Below, in pieces: positions 42,184 through 53,992 of a DNA stretch of 64,000 bases; the first letter of the stretch is position 1, and each line of letters starts with the position of its first letter. Source of the stretch: Chaenocephalus aceratus (lineage: Eukaryota; Chordata; Actinopteri; Perciformes; Channichthyidae); assembly GCA_023974075.1 (NCBI GenBank), contig CM043801.1, forward strand, positions 19,373,781 through 19,437,780, given 5' to 3'. Both the position numbers and the translations under genes were made by a program. The notes below the pieces were generated by a model. That model searched no databases and had not been told where the DNA came from. It saw nothing but the letters and a program-made list of their open reading frames with translations.

Positions 42184-45100
42184 CTATAATTCCTCCTTGT
42201 TCACCTTCTCCACCTTCTCTTCTGCTTTGTTAGCTGCTGCTGCTTCTGCAGTGATGTCCTCTATATGAGCCAACATGTCAGCTGTGAGGGCTTCCTCCAG
42301 CCGCCGCCTCACACTCTGCACCAGGTCCTCCTGCTTCCTGAGAGACATAGACCAAGACAAGGAAACTATGAAAACAGCCATTTCATGGCGAAGATGATGA
42401 TGATGATGATGATGATGATGAATTAGTTACACAAACTGTTTTTCTGTAAAGCGACCTTGGGTTCCCTGAAAGGCGCTATATACATTTAAGTTATTATTAT
42501 TATTATTATTAAGTGAGGGAAAATATATAGCAATTTAATATGTTTGTCATTGCTGTATGATATTTATCACCAAAGTACTGCACAGTGCAAATTTAGACCA
42601 ATAACAATTAGTCTTAAAGGTGGGGTATGTAATTTATTTCAGATACACTTTTTGTTATATTCCATGGAATGCTCTTAACATTCCGATAGCAATGAATATA
42701 TTAAATGCTTTGACAATAAATACATAAAAAAATGTCATCTGTGGAAGCCGTAGTACTGTAAAAAGCACGACCAATCATTTTAGCCAGGCCGGCTAAAGTA
42801 ACTGGATGGCCTACCTGCCTGTCAGCCTTCCATCTGGGCACAAACTTATCTCGTGCCCTCATTGGTCATGTGCGCGTTCGTGTGTGTTGGAGGAGGGGCT
42901 CTGTAAGGAAGTGGCAGATTTTTTCCGGTTGTGTATTTTCAAATTCTAGCGCACTCGAGCCGGTTTCTACAAAATTACCTACCCCACCTTTAACTCAACT
43001 ACTAAGAGCAATGTATAGTGTATATTTATTTTTTGTGTAATTTGTCACACATGCTATGTAGGTGAACAATCAAAAAAGCTGAGACTATTAATAGTTTTAA
43101 AAACACTATAGAAGCCTTGAGTTGGATTGAGTTGCAGTAACTTCCTCCTCACAAACACATTTTAAGCTTGGTGCTTTTCGTCAAGCAGAGGACACATATT
43201 TACATAACACCAATAACCATTTACTATATCAGTAACTTACTTACCGATAATTACCCAAAACTAACTACAGCCCCTACAAGTCGCCCTACCTTACGGTGCC
43301 ATGACCCACAATACCTCTACAAGCACCTCTACAGCATACTTGAGACACAGATTGTTTCATTCCAACGTATATGTGAAATGAAGTAACCCTTACAGCTGTG
43401 TTGTTGTGCGACCATCTCACCTGATGTCATCGTCGGTCACTACGAAGGCTTTGCAGAGAGGTTGTGATGTGTTGAGCCAGACTCCAGGGTTTTTCTCCAC
43501 AGCGGCGGTGAGCTGTCCGGTGACAGGGGAAGGGCTGGTGTGCAGAGCACTGGCGATGGAAGACAGCAGAGTTTTATCTGAGCTCACAGGACCAACAGCT
43601 AGGTAGAAGACAAAAGGGAAGCACAAGTCAAGCTTCTAGAAGAACCCCAGTTTGTAACCACACAAGGTCATATTTGCCTTAGTTATCTCACCCTGTAAGC
43701 CTTTGGGAAGATCCATCGTTTTCACCAGCTCCTCTGCGATATCGAATGCATTCAACCCGCTCAACTTCCTCTCCCAGAATAGCTGGAGATTGAAGCAAAG
43801 CAGAAGTTTTATGTGCACAAAGCCAGAAAGCGACATTAAAGAACACCAAGTGTTATATACGCTAGTATTTGTCAGCTATGCAAAACATTACAACTACTTG
43901 CAGCAAGAGAGATCAGAATCAGAATTCCTTTATTGGTCCCTCAGTTGGGAAATGTACAGCGTAACAGCAAAAGTGGCATAGCAGGCAATAATACAGTGTG
44001 AGTTAACTTATTAAATATAGAGAAGAAAAGCACACATTAGCAATAGAATCCAAATGAAGACAAATAAGTACACCACTTTAATTGTTGGGACATTTGAAAA
44101 TGTATGTTTTCACTTGATTTAACTTGTTATTGTTTTAATGGTGAGACTCTAAAGAACGTTTTATGCTATATTGTGTTTGTTTTGTCATTGGACTTACTTG
44201 TTTCGGTTGGTCCACAGACTTCTGCGGGTCCGCCTTCACCTTGTTGTTGGGATGATTTGTTACCTTGGTCACCGGTTGTTTGAAGATGGATGCCGTCTGT
44301 CGAACTGGTAGTGTTGTGTTTAAATCAGGCTTGGACTTTAAGAGAGACAACAACATGACTTATAACCAGCTTTGATGATAGTAAAATACCACCGTTCTTA
44401 GTATGACCTTTCTGAGAGGTAACTGCATCTACGCAGTTGTATGAATGCGTTATTGTTGTATCATTACAGAACAAGGAGAACAATGTAAACATGACAATGA
44501 ACTCCCGTGATTATTATGATGAACAAATTGTTTAAAGGGAACATTTTCAAATGTAGCCCGGTTAGCCACTGTTAAAACAGAAGTAACTCTGTGATGAGGG
44601 TTATAAAACACTTTGGATGAGTCCTTGAGGTTCTAAGTCAATCCAAAATGTGTGGCTGAATAACTGAAGGAAAACTGCAGTGTCAAGACATACAGAGCTG
44701 ACACAAACCTTTTTGCTATACACTCAAGGCTGTAATCACTACCTAATGTGCCTCCACTGATTGCTTCACATTGAAGACTCTTGCTCTGCTGGTCATGGTC
44801 AGAAAATATAATTAAAACCCATTTGGTTCAATGATGTAAAACGATAACCTACAAGGGAGGTGAATATGTTTTACAGGCCCTGTATACTAATTTAAGTGTC
44901 CAGAGATCACCATGAAGTTTCAGGGGAAATGTCTTTTCAACTGGCACTGGGATGTAGGTCTCATTAGTGGGGGGGGAGAGAATGCAGACTCACCCTGATG
45001 TGATGATTGTTGTCGTACAGATGCTTGTGCCTGCTGCGGTGCACTTTGGTCAGGAGCGACCATCCAGCTCGGGAGTGGCCGGCGTTCACATCCGTGTGAA

Positions 45101-46353
45101 GGTGGTTGCCCAGACTACGGACTATCTGGGGTTTGTTGAGAATGCGCTTAACAGGTATACTAGAAGAAAAGAAGAAAAGTCAACATCACCTAATGTCCCT
45201 TCTCAATAACTAAGGCATTAAAGCAGTTATTACTTATCTCAAATACTAGAATTTTTATTTACATCATTTATCGGACAGCTTTATTTACTTCTCAAAATCG
45301 ATTCTTTATACCCTTTGTGTTCAGGTTATTTTTTATTTGAATGTTTCCATTGAACTAAAAGATAAAACGTTCTTTCTAAGCAGTGGTAGTTAAAATGAGC
45401 ACAACACTAAACATCAACAGCAAAATGGTGATACATTGACAGGGACGATATTACTTATGATATTTTAGGTTTATTATAATGATAACACTTACATACTCTT
45501 CTATAACTTAAGTAAGCTTTAACATAGCAGAGTTTTTTGTGTGGTAATAGTACCGTTACTAAAGTAAAGGATTACTGCTTTCCACCACAGCTGGACACCA
45601 TCATATGGTTTATTCTAAATGAATGAATGATCTCTTTACATTGATGGCACTACCTTTAAATGATCACAAGCTGTAATTTGTCGCAAAATAACAGGGGTTC
45701 CTACATGGTTATCAATGCAGCCCATCTGAACACGCCCACAGGTGGAGTAATAAGCTAGTTTGGAAGATCGTTTTAAGTGGAGCTTCAGGTTTTATCAGTA
45801 AACCATCAACTCTGTATTTGTAATACATTAGACTGGCTGGCTTTTCAAGCAAAACCACTTTGTTAAGAATAATATAGCAACTAATTTAAAGGACTTGTAA
45901 GCCAATGTAAGAGCTACATTATCTACGAAACAGCATATCCCTTATCTCCTAGTTTAAAAAGGGAAAGTGAGCTGCAGCTGAGACTTTGAGAAGGCATCCT
46001 GGAGACGCCGAGCAGGGGCCCAACGCGCCGCAAGTCAAGCGTGTGTAAACAATGAAACTCAGCTAGCTAATCAAGCTAGCTGCGCTACTAATGTTAACGT
46101 AGGAGCAACTACCGCATCAATTAAAATTCCATTGTTCACAAGTGGACGTTTACAAACCTATCAAACTCAAAACGATCTAAAGCGTGCGGTAAGAGTATTA
46201 AACAACGCGTATACAAAACAGACATGACCATTTTGTAAGAGTTGTTCTGAACTGCAAAACGCATGTATGCATGCGTGCATTTCCTGCAGAGAAACTTTTA
46301 TTTTACCAACTCATAGGGCAGAATATTAAAAAGTCTTACCCTTTCCTTTCCAT
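42184..46353 (-). CDS. mbd3: Mbd3-like NuRD subunit lacking the N-terminal half of the MBD
   Basis: MBD3 is a scaffold of the NuRD chromatin-remodelling and deacetylase complex. Exons (minus): 46,340-46,353, 44,994-45,159, 44,198-44,335, 43,692-43,782, 43,421-43,598, 42,184-42,337; total 246 codons plus TAG, all phases consistent. The protein starts MERKG and moves straight to IPVKRILNKPQIVRSLG, which aligns with the second half of the mammalian MBD (SKPQLARYLG). About 32 residues (human 5-36) are absent and the rest of the MBD is divergent. Then come strongly conserved regions: KPDLNTTLPVRQTASIFKQP, KLSGLNAFDIAEELVKTMDL, NPGVWLNTSQPLCKAF and the p66-binding coiled coil DIRKQEDLVQSVRRRLEEAL. 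The mammalian poly-Glu tail is replaced by a short Lys/Glu tail. Gene order supports mbd3; it may be a teleost mbd3 duplicate. Confidence 0.93.
42392..42421. repeat. GAT trinucleotide repeat
   Basis: (GAT)n of about 30 bp in the last mbd3 intron. Confidence 0.9.
42440..42510. repeat. LINE/SINE 3'-tail-like fragment ending in ATT repeats
   Basis: TGTAAAGCGACCTTGGGT...GAAAGGCGCTATATACATTTAA followed by (ATT)n is the common 3'-end wording of fish SINE/LINE families. A related fragment lies at 49,831-49,890. Family not assignable. Confidence 0.55.
42614..42993. mobile_element. MITE with TTAA at both ends, copy 2 (inverted relative to copy 1)
   Basis: A 380-bp element is bounded by TTAA (42,614-42,617 and 42,990-42,993) with AGGTGGGGTATGTAA and TTACCTACCCCACCT inverted ends. 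Its interior is the reverse complement of the element at 236-625 with modest divergence. It lies in the last mbd3 intron. Probable piggyBac-type MITE. Confidence 0.82.
43910..43985. repeat. Interspersed repeat fragment
   Basis: GAATCAGAATTCCTTTATTGGTCCC is wording found at the ends of abundant fish repeats. It lies in the mbd3 intron 43,783-44,197. Class and ends unknown. Confidence 0.4.
45160..46339 (-). other. mbd3: mbd3 first intron
   Basis: I searched the minus strand of this 1.2-kb intron by eye for the missing MBD half (a Trp-Glu-Cys start, Gly-Trp, and a Phe/Tyr-rich end) and found no such coding segment. The sequence is AT-rich with no element of known type. Confidence 0.6.
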
Positions 46354-47699
46354 GGTCTTGGCTTTCTTGGTTTGCTTGTCTGTGATTCTGGCTCAGGAAA
46401 GATAAGAAGCCAGCTATCTGTTTGTTGTTGCAGTCATAATTTTTCACGGCACGGTTTGTTGTCGATTCCCTTTGCTGTCTGTCTCCCGTCAGGACCTTCG
46501 CAACTGCAGATCACTCCGCCAGCCTTCTAACACAATGAGCGGAAGACACCCGCCACATCCGCGGTGAAATAGTGCGAAAGTGATGCGCCAAGTTACCGAT
46601 GCAGTGTGCTAGAGTAGATAAGAGTCTATGGAGGTTACTGTGTCTTTCATTAATAAATCACGACACTTTCTCAAACGTTTCTTTAAACCACGAAGTGTAA
46701 ATAAAAACGTGGAGGCATTTCAGAGGGACACAGAGGGCTAATACGTTTAAGGCTTTTTTTCTCCTCAGTTATATTACAGAATGCATCGATGATATATATT
46801 TTTTAATAATGGTGCAGAGAAAAGACCCCTTATAAAATAAAACATGAACAAATGGGGGAACTTTGGGAACCCTTCGTGCAACCTCACACAAATACAAACT
46901 CAAAAGGTGGACTCTAAATAAGGTACATTTGACTAAATATTTTGCATCGATGAAATTGTTCTTGAATCTTTAATGAAATGTATTGACAGATAGACCTTAT
47001 GTTACTAAAGTTTAAAACAATTGGATGAAGCAAACATATCCAAGAAATTAGTTGTAATACTAATTGCCAAGAAAAACTGAAAACTAGAGCCTCAAATTGA
47101 AATTGGATTTGTTATGAATTTTATCTAATTTCCTTTGTTTATTTCTTTGTTTTTAACCAGGCACCATCATTACATCTATTTTTCTCTGAATCTTTTTTTA
47201 CTGGTAAGCAAAATACCTAATACTTTTAGCTTCCTGAAGAATCCGAAGACCTTTAGGATGCAAAATAATTTATATTGTATTTTTTCATTGAACACATTTC
47301 TGTGGAATGCTAGCTATTTTGCTAAATCCCCCATTAAACTCCAATGTACATACGTCCAATTGACCACATAACCTTGAGTCAAAGCGATACTTGGAAAGAT
47401 TAAGTCAGCCTTATGCGACTAACATTAACTAAATTACATGAAAATGACTGTGTGCTTTAGACATGATATAGAGTACATTTGTTAAGTGTGTTGTTTAGCA
47501 CACCCGTCACCCCATGAAAGAAATATATTTACACAAGTTCGACCACTCTGCAATAATCACGGCAGTTCCCACCAGTGGCTCAACGTGCATGGATGTACAG
47601 GGACCTGTTCATCACGGCTATCGGCTATATTGAATCATTAAATCACAAGTGAAATAATAATACACAACCACAATATAGGATACATCTCATATACTTTAC
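46354..47699. other. mbd3 upstream region and intergenic spacer
   Basis: The first ~250 bp (46,354-46,600) is GC-richer with several CG dinucleotides and is the likely mbd3 promoter and 5' UTR. The rest is AT-rich with nothing recognised. Confidence 0.4.
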
Positions 47700-48014
47700 T
47701 TCAAAACAATAACAGAGTTTTTCAATTAAGAATCAGGTTTGACACACAGAAGACTGATGAATAAAATGAATACCTGACCCCCAAATGAAGTGGGAAAAAA
47801 AAAAGTCCATTTGTCATCGGTGTTCTCATATTTCTTCTATACATGATTTTTGTTGGTTGACGACCATTGAAATGACAAGTCCAGTGCATTTCCATGGATG
47901 TTGATGGTGAACAGTTCAATGAGCTGCAGGGTGAAGATGACACCCTCCAGTGGCCTGCAGGACACACGACGCCAAGCCGAAGCATTCAAGTGTCTGTAAC
48001 ACCGACACCAACCT
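47700..48014 (-). other. uqcr11: Possible 3' UTR exon of uqcr11
   Basis: On the minus strand a strong acceptor (TTTTTTTTCTTTTCCTTTTTTCGACAG) ends at about 48,015. A donor-like ATCAG|GTTTGT lies 10 nt after the uqcr11 stop (near 49,105). A spliced non-coding last exon is therefore possible. No clear AATAAA follows, so this remains tentative. Confidence 0.25.
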
Positions 48015-49117
48015 GTCGAAAAAAGGAAAAGAAAAAAAATTAGTCTGAGAAGTAGAAACGTGGTTTTGCTGTGACAGCGAAATCAAGCTTGAAGGAAAGA
48101 CAGCAAGTTCAGTAGAAAAAGTTGTAACAAGTGACACTTCAAAATATGTTTGTTTTGTTTACAGATTACACACTTTGTTGTTGTTTATTCATTAAAAGCA
48201 CAATGCAAATCTCACTTAACAGTCAACACTCTTCACAGACATTTTGTATTTATTAAACTATTCATTTTGGAGAATTCCTAGCAAAATAACTAAGCTGCAG
48301 ATCCTATCTGATGTTTCAGAGGTGTTCTAGTCTTATTAGAGGCTAGTACATATGGTTTTAAAACAGGCCACTGTCCTGGATACTGGTCTCCTGACACCCT
48401 AAACTACCTGGCTTATTGTTTCAGAATTACACTCCGTTTATCATTTCCTTAGTCATGACAGCTGCCTGCTGTGGAGAAGAAAGTAGTGGTCTTGGCAAGT
48501 TGACCATGCCAGTTGAGGTATTTGGTCGCAGAGAGTATTACAGAGTTACTACTAGTGCAGTTTCGAATACCTGGATTAAGATGTTTAGAAATGTCAATCA
48601 CACTATAAAGAAAAAACAACTTTATATTTTGTTTATTTTATGATATTATGTGCTGTTTGACTAAATGGTTTTGGATTTACTTGGGAAATTGTAACTTTCT
48701 TAACAATGTCAATGTGGACAACAGCAAAAGGTGCATAGCCTACACTCACAACTTTATTAGAATCATTAGGGTCTTTAACAGTATGCACCTTTCCAGTGTT
48801 TGCCACATTTTAAACCAATTTTTAATGTCTAAATAAATAGAAATAGCTAGAGACCAGTTTTAATCAAGACAATGACACAGAATAAGAAATGTGAGTGTGA
48901 ACAGTATAAGGGATCATTTTAAGGCCAATTTAGATGTAAAGGTGTAAACTAAGCGCCACAGAATAGAAGTTCCTTGTTTATGGCTTTAAAAGATACAGTA
49001 GGAACAGAAATAATGATAGTGCATCTACTGCTCTCCGTTTGCAACACATGCTGTTACACCTTCTCTCTTATGTTTGCAGTCACCTCTTTGCCATTTACTG
49101 AACAAACCTGATATCCA

Positions 49118-50284
49118 CTACTTGTCATTATTGAATTTGCCGCTAATGTAGGGAACATAATCCAGAATCATTCTCCAGTCTGTGAAGTGGACCAGAGCTA
49201 CACCTCCCACTGAACCCCATACGGCCAGAGTGGGGATCCTGTGGAGAACAGAACATTGTCAAGACTTACACGTTTCTCCCATTCAGAGTGGATATACAAA
49301 TGATGAAAATTGTAAAGGTTTGTTTTATTTTGTGACTAGAAATATGAATTCTGAACACTTACACCAAAGGAAAAAATATTAGGCACCGAATGATAAGTTA
49401 ATAAAGAAGTGTTGGCGTAAGTCATGTCACAAATAAACAACATTATTCCCGAAAGGCAAAAGATAAACAGATTTTCCGGTTAAAGCTTCACTGATTGAAA
49501 TGTTATGAGTGACTTGCCTTTTTACCCATTTATAAATACGGATGTATTATTAGAAAATGATTAAATTGATAATAATTTTTTTTTTTTTTAAATAGGTGTC
49601 TCTCAGATGACTCAGTAGTTACCAGGTAAAAAACGTATGTACAAATCTATGTGGTTGTAGCAATTAGACACCAAATCAGACCACATTTAAAATGTAAAGA
49701 CATTTATTTGATTAATTAATGGACAAATTATTTGTATCACTAATCATTTTTGTCAAATCTGAATAATTTGCTCCTGTGGGTATCGTCCAAAGTATTCATA
49801 GTTACATGTCAAATATATGTAATAATTATATGTTATGTAAAGCGCTTTGAGAATTCGGAAAAACGCTAAATAAATGTAATGAATTATTAATCAATATTAA
49901 AGCTAATCTTCACGTGAGATCAGCTGACTAGTGTTATGGTTAACTTATATAAACAAGCTAAACAAAAGGTATAGAAATCGGGAGATTGCTATGCGAAAAC
50001 ATTCAATGAGGACAAAGAAGCTCACTTTGTTTGTAACTTCATAATTGTTATTGTTGTCATCTTTATTCTTAGTTTAAATGAGAAGTATTCAGCAGCACGT
50101 CCCCACAGGATGACCTCGGCTAAGCTAACAGCTAATGTTTGCTGAGGACACGATCAAGATTATGTTGACGTAAGTCTGACTTCTCTCCGGGTTTTAGCAC
50201 TACTATTGTAACGATGTAAAACAAATCATCTTACCATGTTTTGGCAATGGACACATATTTTGTACCGACCACTTTAGCGATCAT
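49118..50284 (-). CDS. uqcr11: Uqcr11, complex III subunit 11 (6.4-kDa)
   Basis: Small single-pass subunit of mitochondrial cytochrome bc1 complex. Two coding exons on the minus strand: 50,235-50,284 (MIAKVVGTKYVSIAKTW, codon for Trp split TG|G) and 49,118-49,238 (IPTLAVWGSVGGVALVHFTD, WRMILDYVPYISGKFNNDK, TAG). The product is 56 residues, the same as human, with the conserved KTW(I/V)PT, TDWR and YVPYI(S/N)GKF motifs and one hydrophobic membrane helix. Its start is the first ATG after a CG-rich upstream. It lies between mbd3 and tcf3, the same neighbours as in human. Confidence 0.93.
49831..49890. repeat. LINE/SINE 3'-tail-like fragment
   Basis: TGTAAAGCGCTTTGAGAATTCGGAAAAACGCTAAATAAATGTAATG, a recurrent fish retroposon 3' end, lies inside the uqcr11 intron. 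Family not assigned. Confidence 0.55.
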
Positions 50285-50544
50285 TTCTGCTGAAATGTGT
50301 CCTCCGTGCCGCTTTAAGAGCACTAAAGAACTTCCGGTTTGCTACTGCGCATGTGCGTGATGACTTCAGTCCATTTTACTAGGAAAACATCAGACAGTGG
50401 ATACAACTGAACATGTAACACATCGATTTGTAACATGAACAGTTACAAACGTGTTACACCTTTATTATCTGTAGTTAATGTTTTGCTAACATGGGTAATC
50501 CTTAATATATGCGCGTTTTTTCAAACCTATACGTAATATTTTGC

Positions 50545-51000
50545 ACACGGTGTAAAGTAAACAAGTACATTTACTCAAGTATTGTACTTAATTACCATTT
50601 TGACAGACTTGTGCTTTACTTGTATTTTACACTTGGCACTTCTACCCAATACAATTGAGAGGTTAATATTTTACTTCTACTCCACTACATTTATTGAATA
50701 TCTTTAGTGACTTGGCACATTTTGATTAATAGTATGAAATATAATCAACACCTACATTTGACTTTAGTTGCACCTGAAGTACATTCACAATTGACCCCAA
50801 AAAGTAATTTAATACTTTATAATTTAATAGTATTTTTTTCTTTGGTACTTGGAGTATATTTTGATGCTAATACTTTTTGACTTTTAGTTGAGCGAAATTT
50901 TAAATGCAGGACTTTTACTTGTAAGAAAGTATTCCTATACTCTGGTAGTTCTACTTTTACTAAAGTACAACATCCGAGTACTTCTCCCACTTCTGCACAC
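50545..51000. repeat. AAGTAC-rich interspersed repeat, uninterrupted copy
   Basis: It starts near GGTGTAAAGTAAACAAGTAC and ends near GAGTACTTCTCCCACTTCTG, with many AAGTAC/GTACTT words. It is the same family and orientation as the interrupted copy at 190-6,495. In this copy GTACTTAATTACC is intact where copy 1 has the TTAA MITE. Target duplications are not clear. Confidence 0.6.
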
Positions 51001-51299
51001 ATCAGTTTGTATTACAGCATAGAAACATTTTCTAAGGCTTTGGACAAATACAATAAAACGCTGTGTATTCAGCTGGGTGCAGCTCATTTCTGCGCCACCG
51101 CAGACAAATCAATCTAGTACTGCTGGCCTGTTTATCTATTCCTCTTTACCCTTTGTATCTGTTGTAGTTGGTTTGAAACTCATTAAACAAATAGAATATT
51201 AAATGAATCGACCACTACCTCGTTCCATTGCAGAAAAGAAAAAAACATTCAGGTGTTTTTAAAATATGAAAAAAAAGACATTGGATCAACGTGGTATTT

Positions 51300-53992
51300 G
51301 TTATTAAAAATGGCACATTTATTGCTACATTACTGTTATATACACAACAGTTCTCTATATCTACTTTATATATAAAAAATAGGAAACTGGAGGCACTTTG
51401 AGGACATAGCCTACATAGATGTTGTCCCCAAACATGAGTGAAGACAGAGAGATTTGTAGCAGGTCATCTGTTGTGGAGGACAGAAAGGGTCTGTTAACGA
51501 AGAATATCAGGTGCATGTTTTGATCCTCGGATACTGCAGACCTATCTTTCATGTAAAGAAATAAAAGTACAAGTCTTCAATAGAGATTTTTCATATCACA
51601 ACAACACCACATTTTTTCTTCAGAAAGGTTAGAGTAACTGACAAAGAAAATAATGTTTGGGGCTAGTCCGTGGGGGTAAGATTTGTGATAAAATGACAGG
51701 TACAAAAAACCAAATACTGTTACATATAAGTATCAGCTTACAATGATAAAGCTGACATATCATACAGCTGTACATACATATCAATGCACATGCCAGTCAA
51801 GGACAAAATTATATTTAACAAAATCAGTACATAAAAGATGAAGCATTTTAAGTAGTTTTCAGCGTCTAATTTGAAGACCTTTCATTATTAGTCATCTTAC
51901 GTTTAATAACACAGCGACACTGAGGCGGTCAGCGTCCACTAGTGTGCTTCTTCATTTAGATGTTCTGAGACACTGTCAGATGTAACTGAAGTATATATGT
52001 TTTTATACATCTGTATTATAAAAAGGTACAACCTATAAATCCTCAAATGCAACGTCGTCCACCATGTAGCAGAGAAGTATTCAGGCACTGGTGAGTAACC
52101 ATTATCAAAACTCCCAAAGTCAGGAAAATGACTAAGGCCACCCTTTTGATTCATTTTATGCTTCATTTCATAATGAAACAGTGAATTATGTTGCAGATTG
52201 TGCAGACCGCCCCTACTGCCCCTTCCTCAAACTCATCAACAAGCTCTTCAGAGAGCTGGACATCAGGGAGAGGAGAGGGGGGTGTGCTGAAGAAAATATT
52301 GTTTCATTAAAGAAAAACTGTCGCAAACACCAGAACAATCCAATTACAACTGGCCTGACAGGGTTGTGTCGACACATGCATTTTTCTATTCTTTTTTTTT
52401 TTTTTTTTTTTTAAGAGAGCAATATCACAACATGTGATGTTACAGCCAGATAGGTTTGTCATTTCTAACGTTTCTAAGCACCTGGCACAAAAGAAAACAC
52501 CTCACTTTGTTCCTGGAATCTAAATTGAGAGTCGTCTTACATTTAAACAATGTAAACAAAAAAAGAAAGAGCATTCCAAAAGGATAAAAACAAAACTCAT
52601 ACAACTATCTTACAAAGTAAAAAATAAAACGATAAAAAAACAATGATAAATCAGTTCTACAAAAAAGGAAGATCCTTACAACAGGCTTTGCAATTGTTCA
52701 AAAAGGGGAAAAAACAAAACACCAAATGCTCAACACACAGCAAAACAATTCCATAAATGGTGAGTAAATTCTCGACAGGGTAGCAGGAACACTCACGATC
52801 CCTCTCAATACTCAATGATCTCCGTCTTGAAGCAACATGTGATTTACCATAATAAAAGTTGCTCCTAGACTTAAGTTTAGTAAGTTCACCATGCTGGAAC
52901 AGAGTCTTCAGGCATGATTGACCGGGGCAGGCAGAGAATGACTGACTTCATGATGGTTGGTGATCTGAGCCGGGAGGAGGACATCTGTACCCGCAGCGCA
53001 CAATAGATTCATCCTCTTAGTCGTTCCTGGATTTGTATCTCGAGTCTTTGCTCGTGTCTGTGTCGGTGGACGGTGTCTCTCCGGCAGTCTTTCTGCTCCA
53101 CTTGCATGGCAGTGACCGTAACAGATGTACAGGACTTTAAGAGATCAAACTCAGGGATCCACAGTTGAAATCAATCAAAAAATGGCTGTGGCACTCTTTT
53201 GAGCCTAAGCAAGAAAGAAAAAACATCCAGATAAAAAGGGATGAGTCAGGCTTCTGATTGCCCGGTTATTCGCTGGATGTCTTCAAACCTGCCTGTGTAG
53301 TTCGGTCATCACATGACAAGATAATTTTGATGGCCATTTTATCTTAATCATACACTACGCATTAGGACTCTCTTGGGCACGTTTCTACAGGTTTCGTTGA
53401 ATCATAAGATTTAAACCCGGGTGTCCCTCTTTGCCGGTGAAGAATGTAAGACCTGCTTTTCAGATGGGAATGCCAATAATCATCCAACAATACAAACCCT
53501 AACTCTGATCACAGAAGCAGTTGATCCAAAAAGTTTCATTTGATCCAAACAAGTTTTGCTCCCAACATGTAAAGCAATATTTCAAAATGTCTTACAAAAA
53601 CATGATCATAAGAAAGTCCTTATGTCCAATTTCCACTGTCTCCAAACCGGTGTCCTCGGTTCAAAGTGATGTCGTGTTAAGATTAATACATTTCCCTCCT
53701 GTAAGAGTGTGCTTGTTACTTTTGAATTCATAGTCAGGAATGTGGCCACCTGCTTTGTCAGTAATGAGGTGTGTGTGCGTGTGTGCTTTCCAAAAGTTGA
53801 TTAACACACACTGAGATGCATGACAATGATAGATTAAGGCCACGTGTTCTAAGGGCTGCACAATCAACAGGAACTGGAAGAGAAAGGAGAAACACAAATT
53901 AATATATTGCAACAAAACAAAACATTTAAAATGATATTATCTTGAAGGCAACATAAATGCTACTCTAGATGCTCGGTGCACTGACCTAGGAA
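51300..53992 (-). other. tcf3: tcf3 3' untranslated region (predicted)
   Basis: From the TAA at 53,993 there is no further tcf3 coding sequence. A minus-strand AATAAA is at 51,318-51,323, giving ~2.7 kb of 3' UTR. It includes a T20-like run near 52,391-52,412 (A-rich on the gene strand) and an unexplained GC-rich patch at 52,187-52,310. Confidence 0.5.
51318..51323 (-). promoter_or_regulatory. tcf3: Candidate tcf3 poly(A) signal
   Basis: TTTATT on plus within CACATTTATTGCTAC. Confidence 0.45.

Noticed and set aside
51361..51552. Minus-strand 63-residue open frame with several hydrophobic stretches
   Set aside because: Falls in the predicted tcf3 3' UTR; no splice partners or family resemblance.
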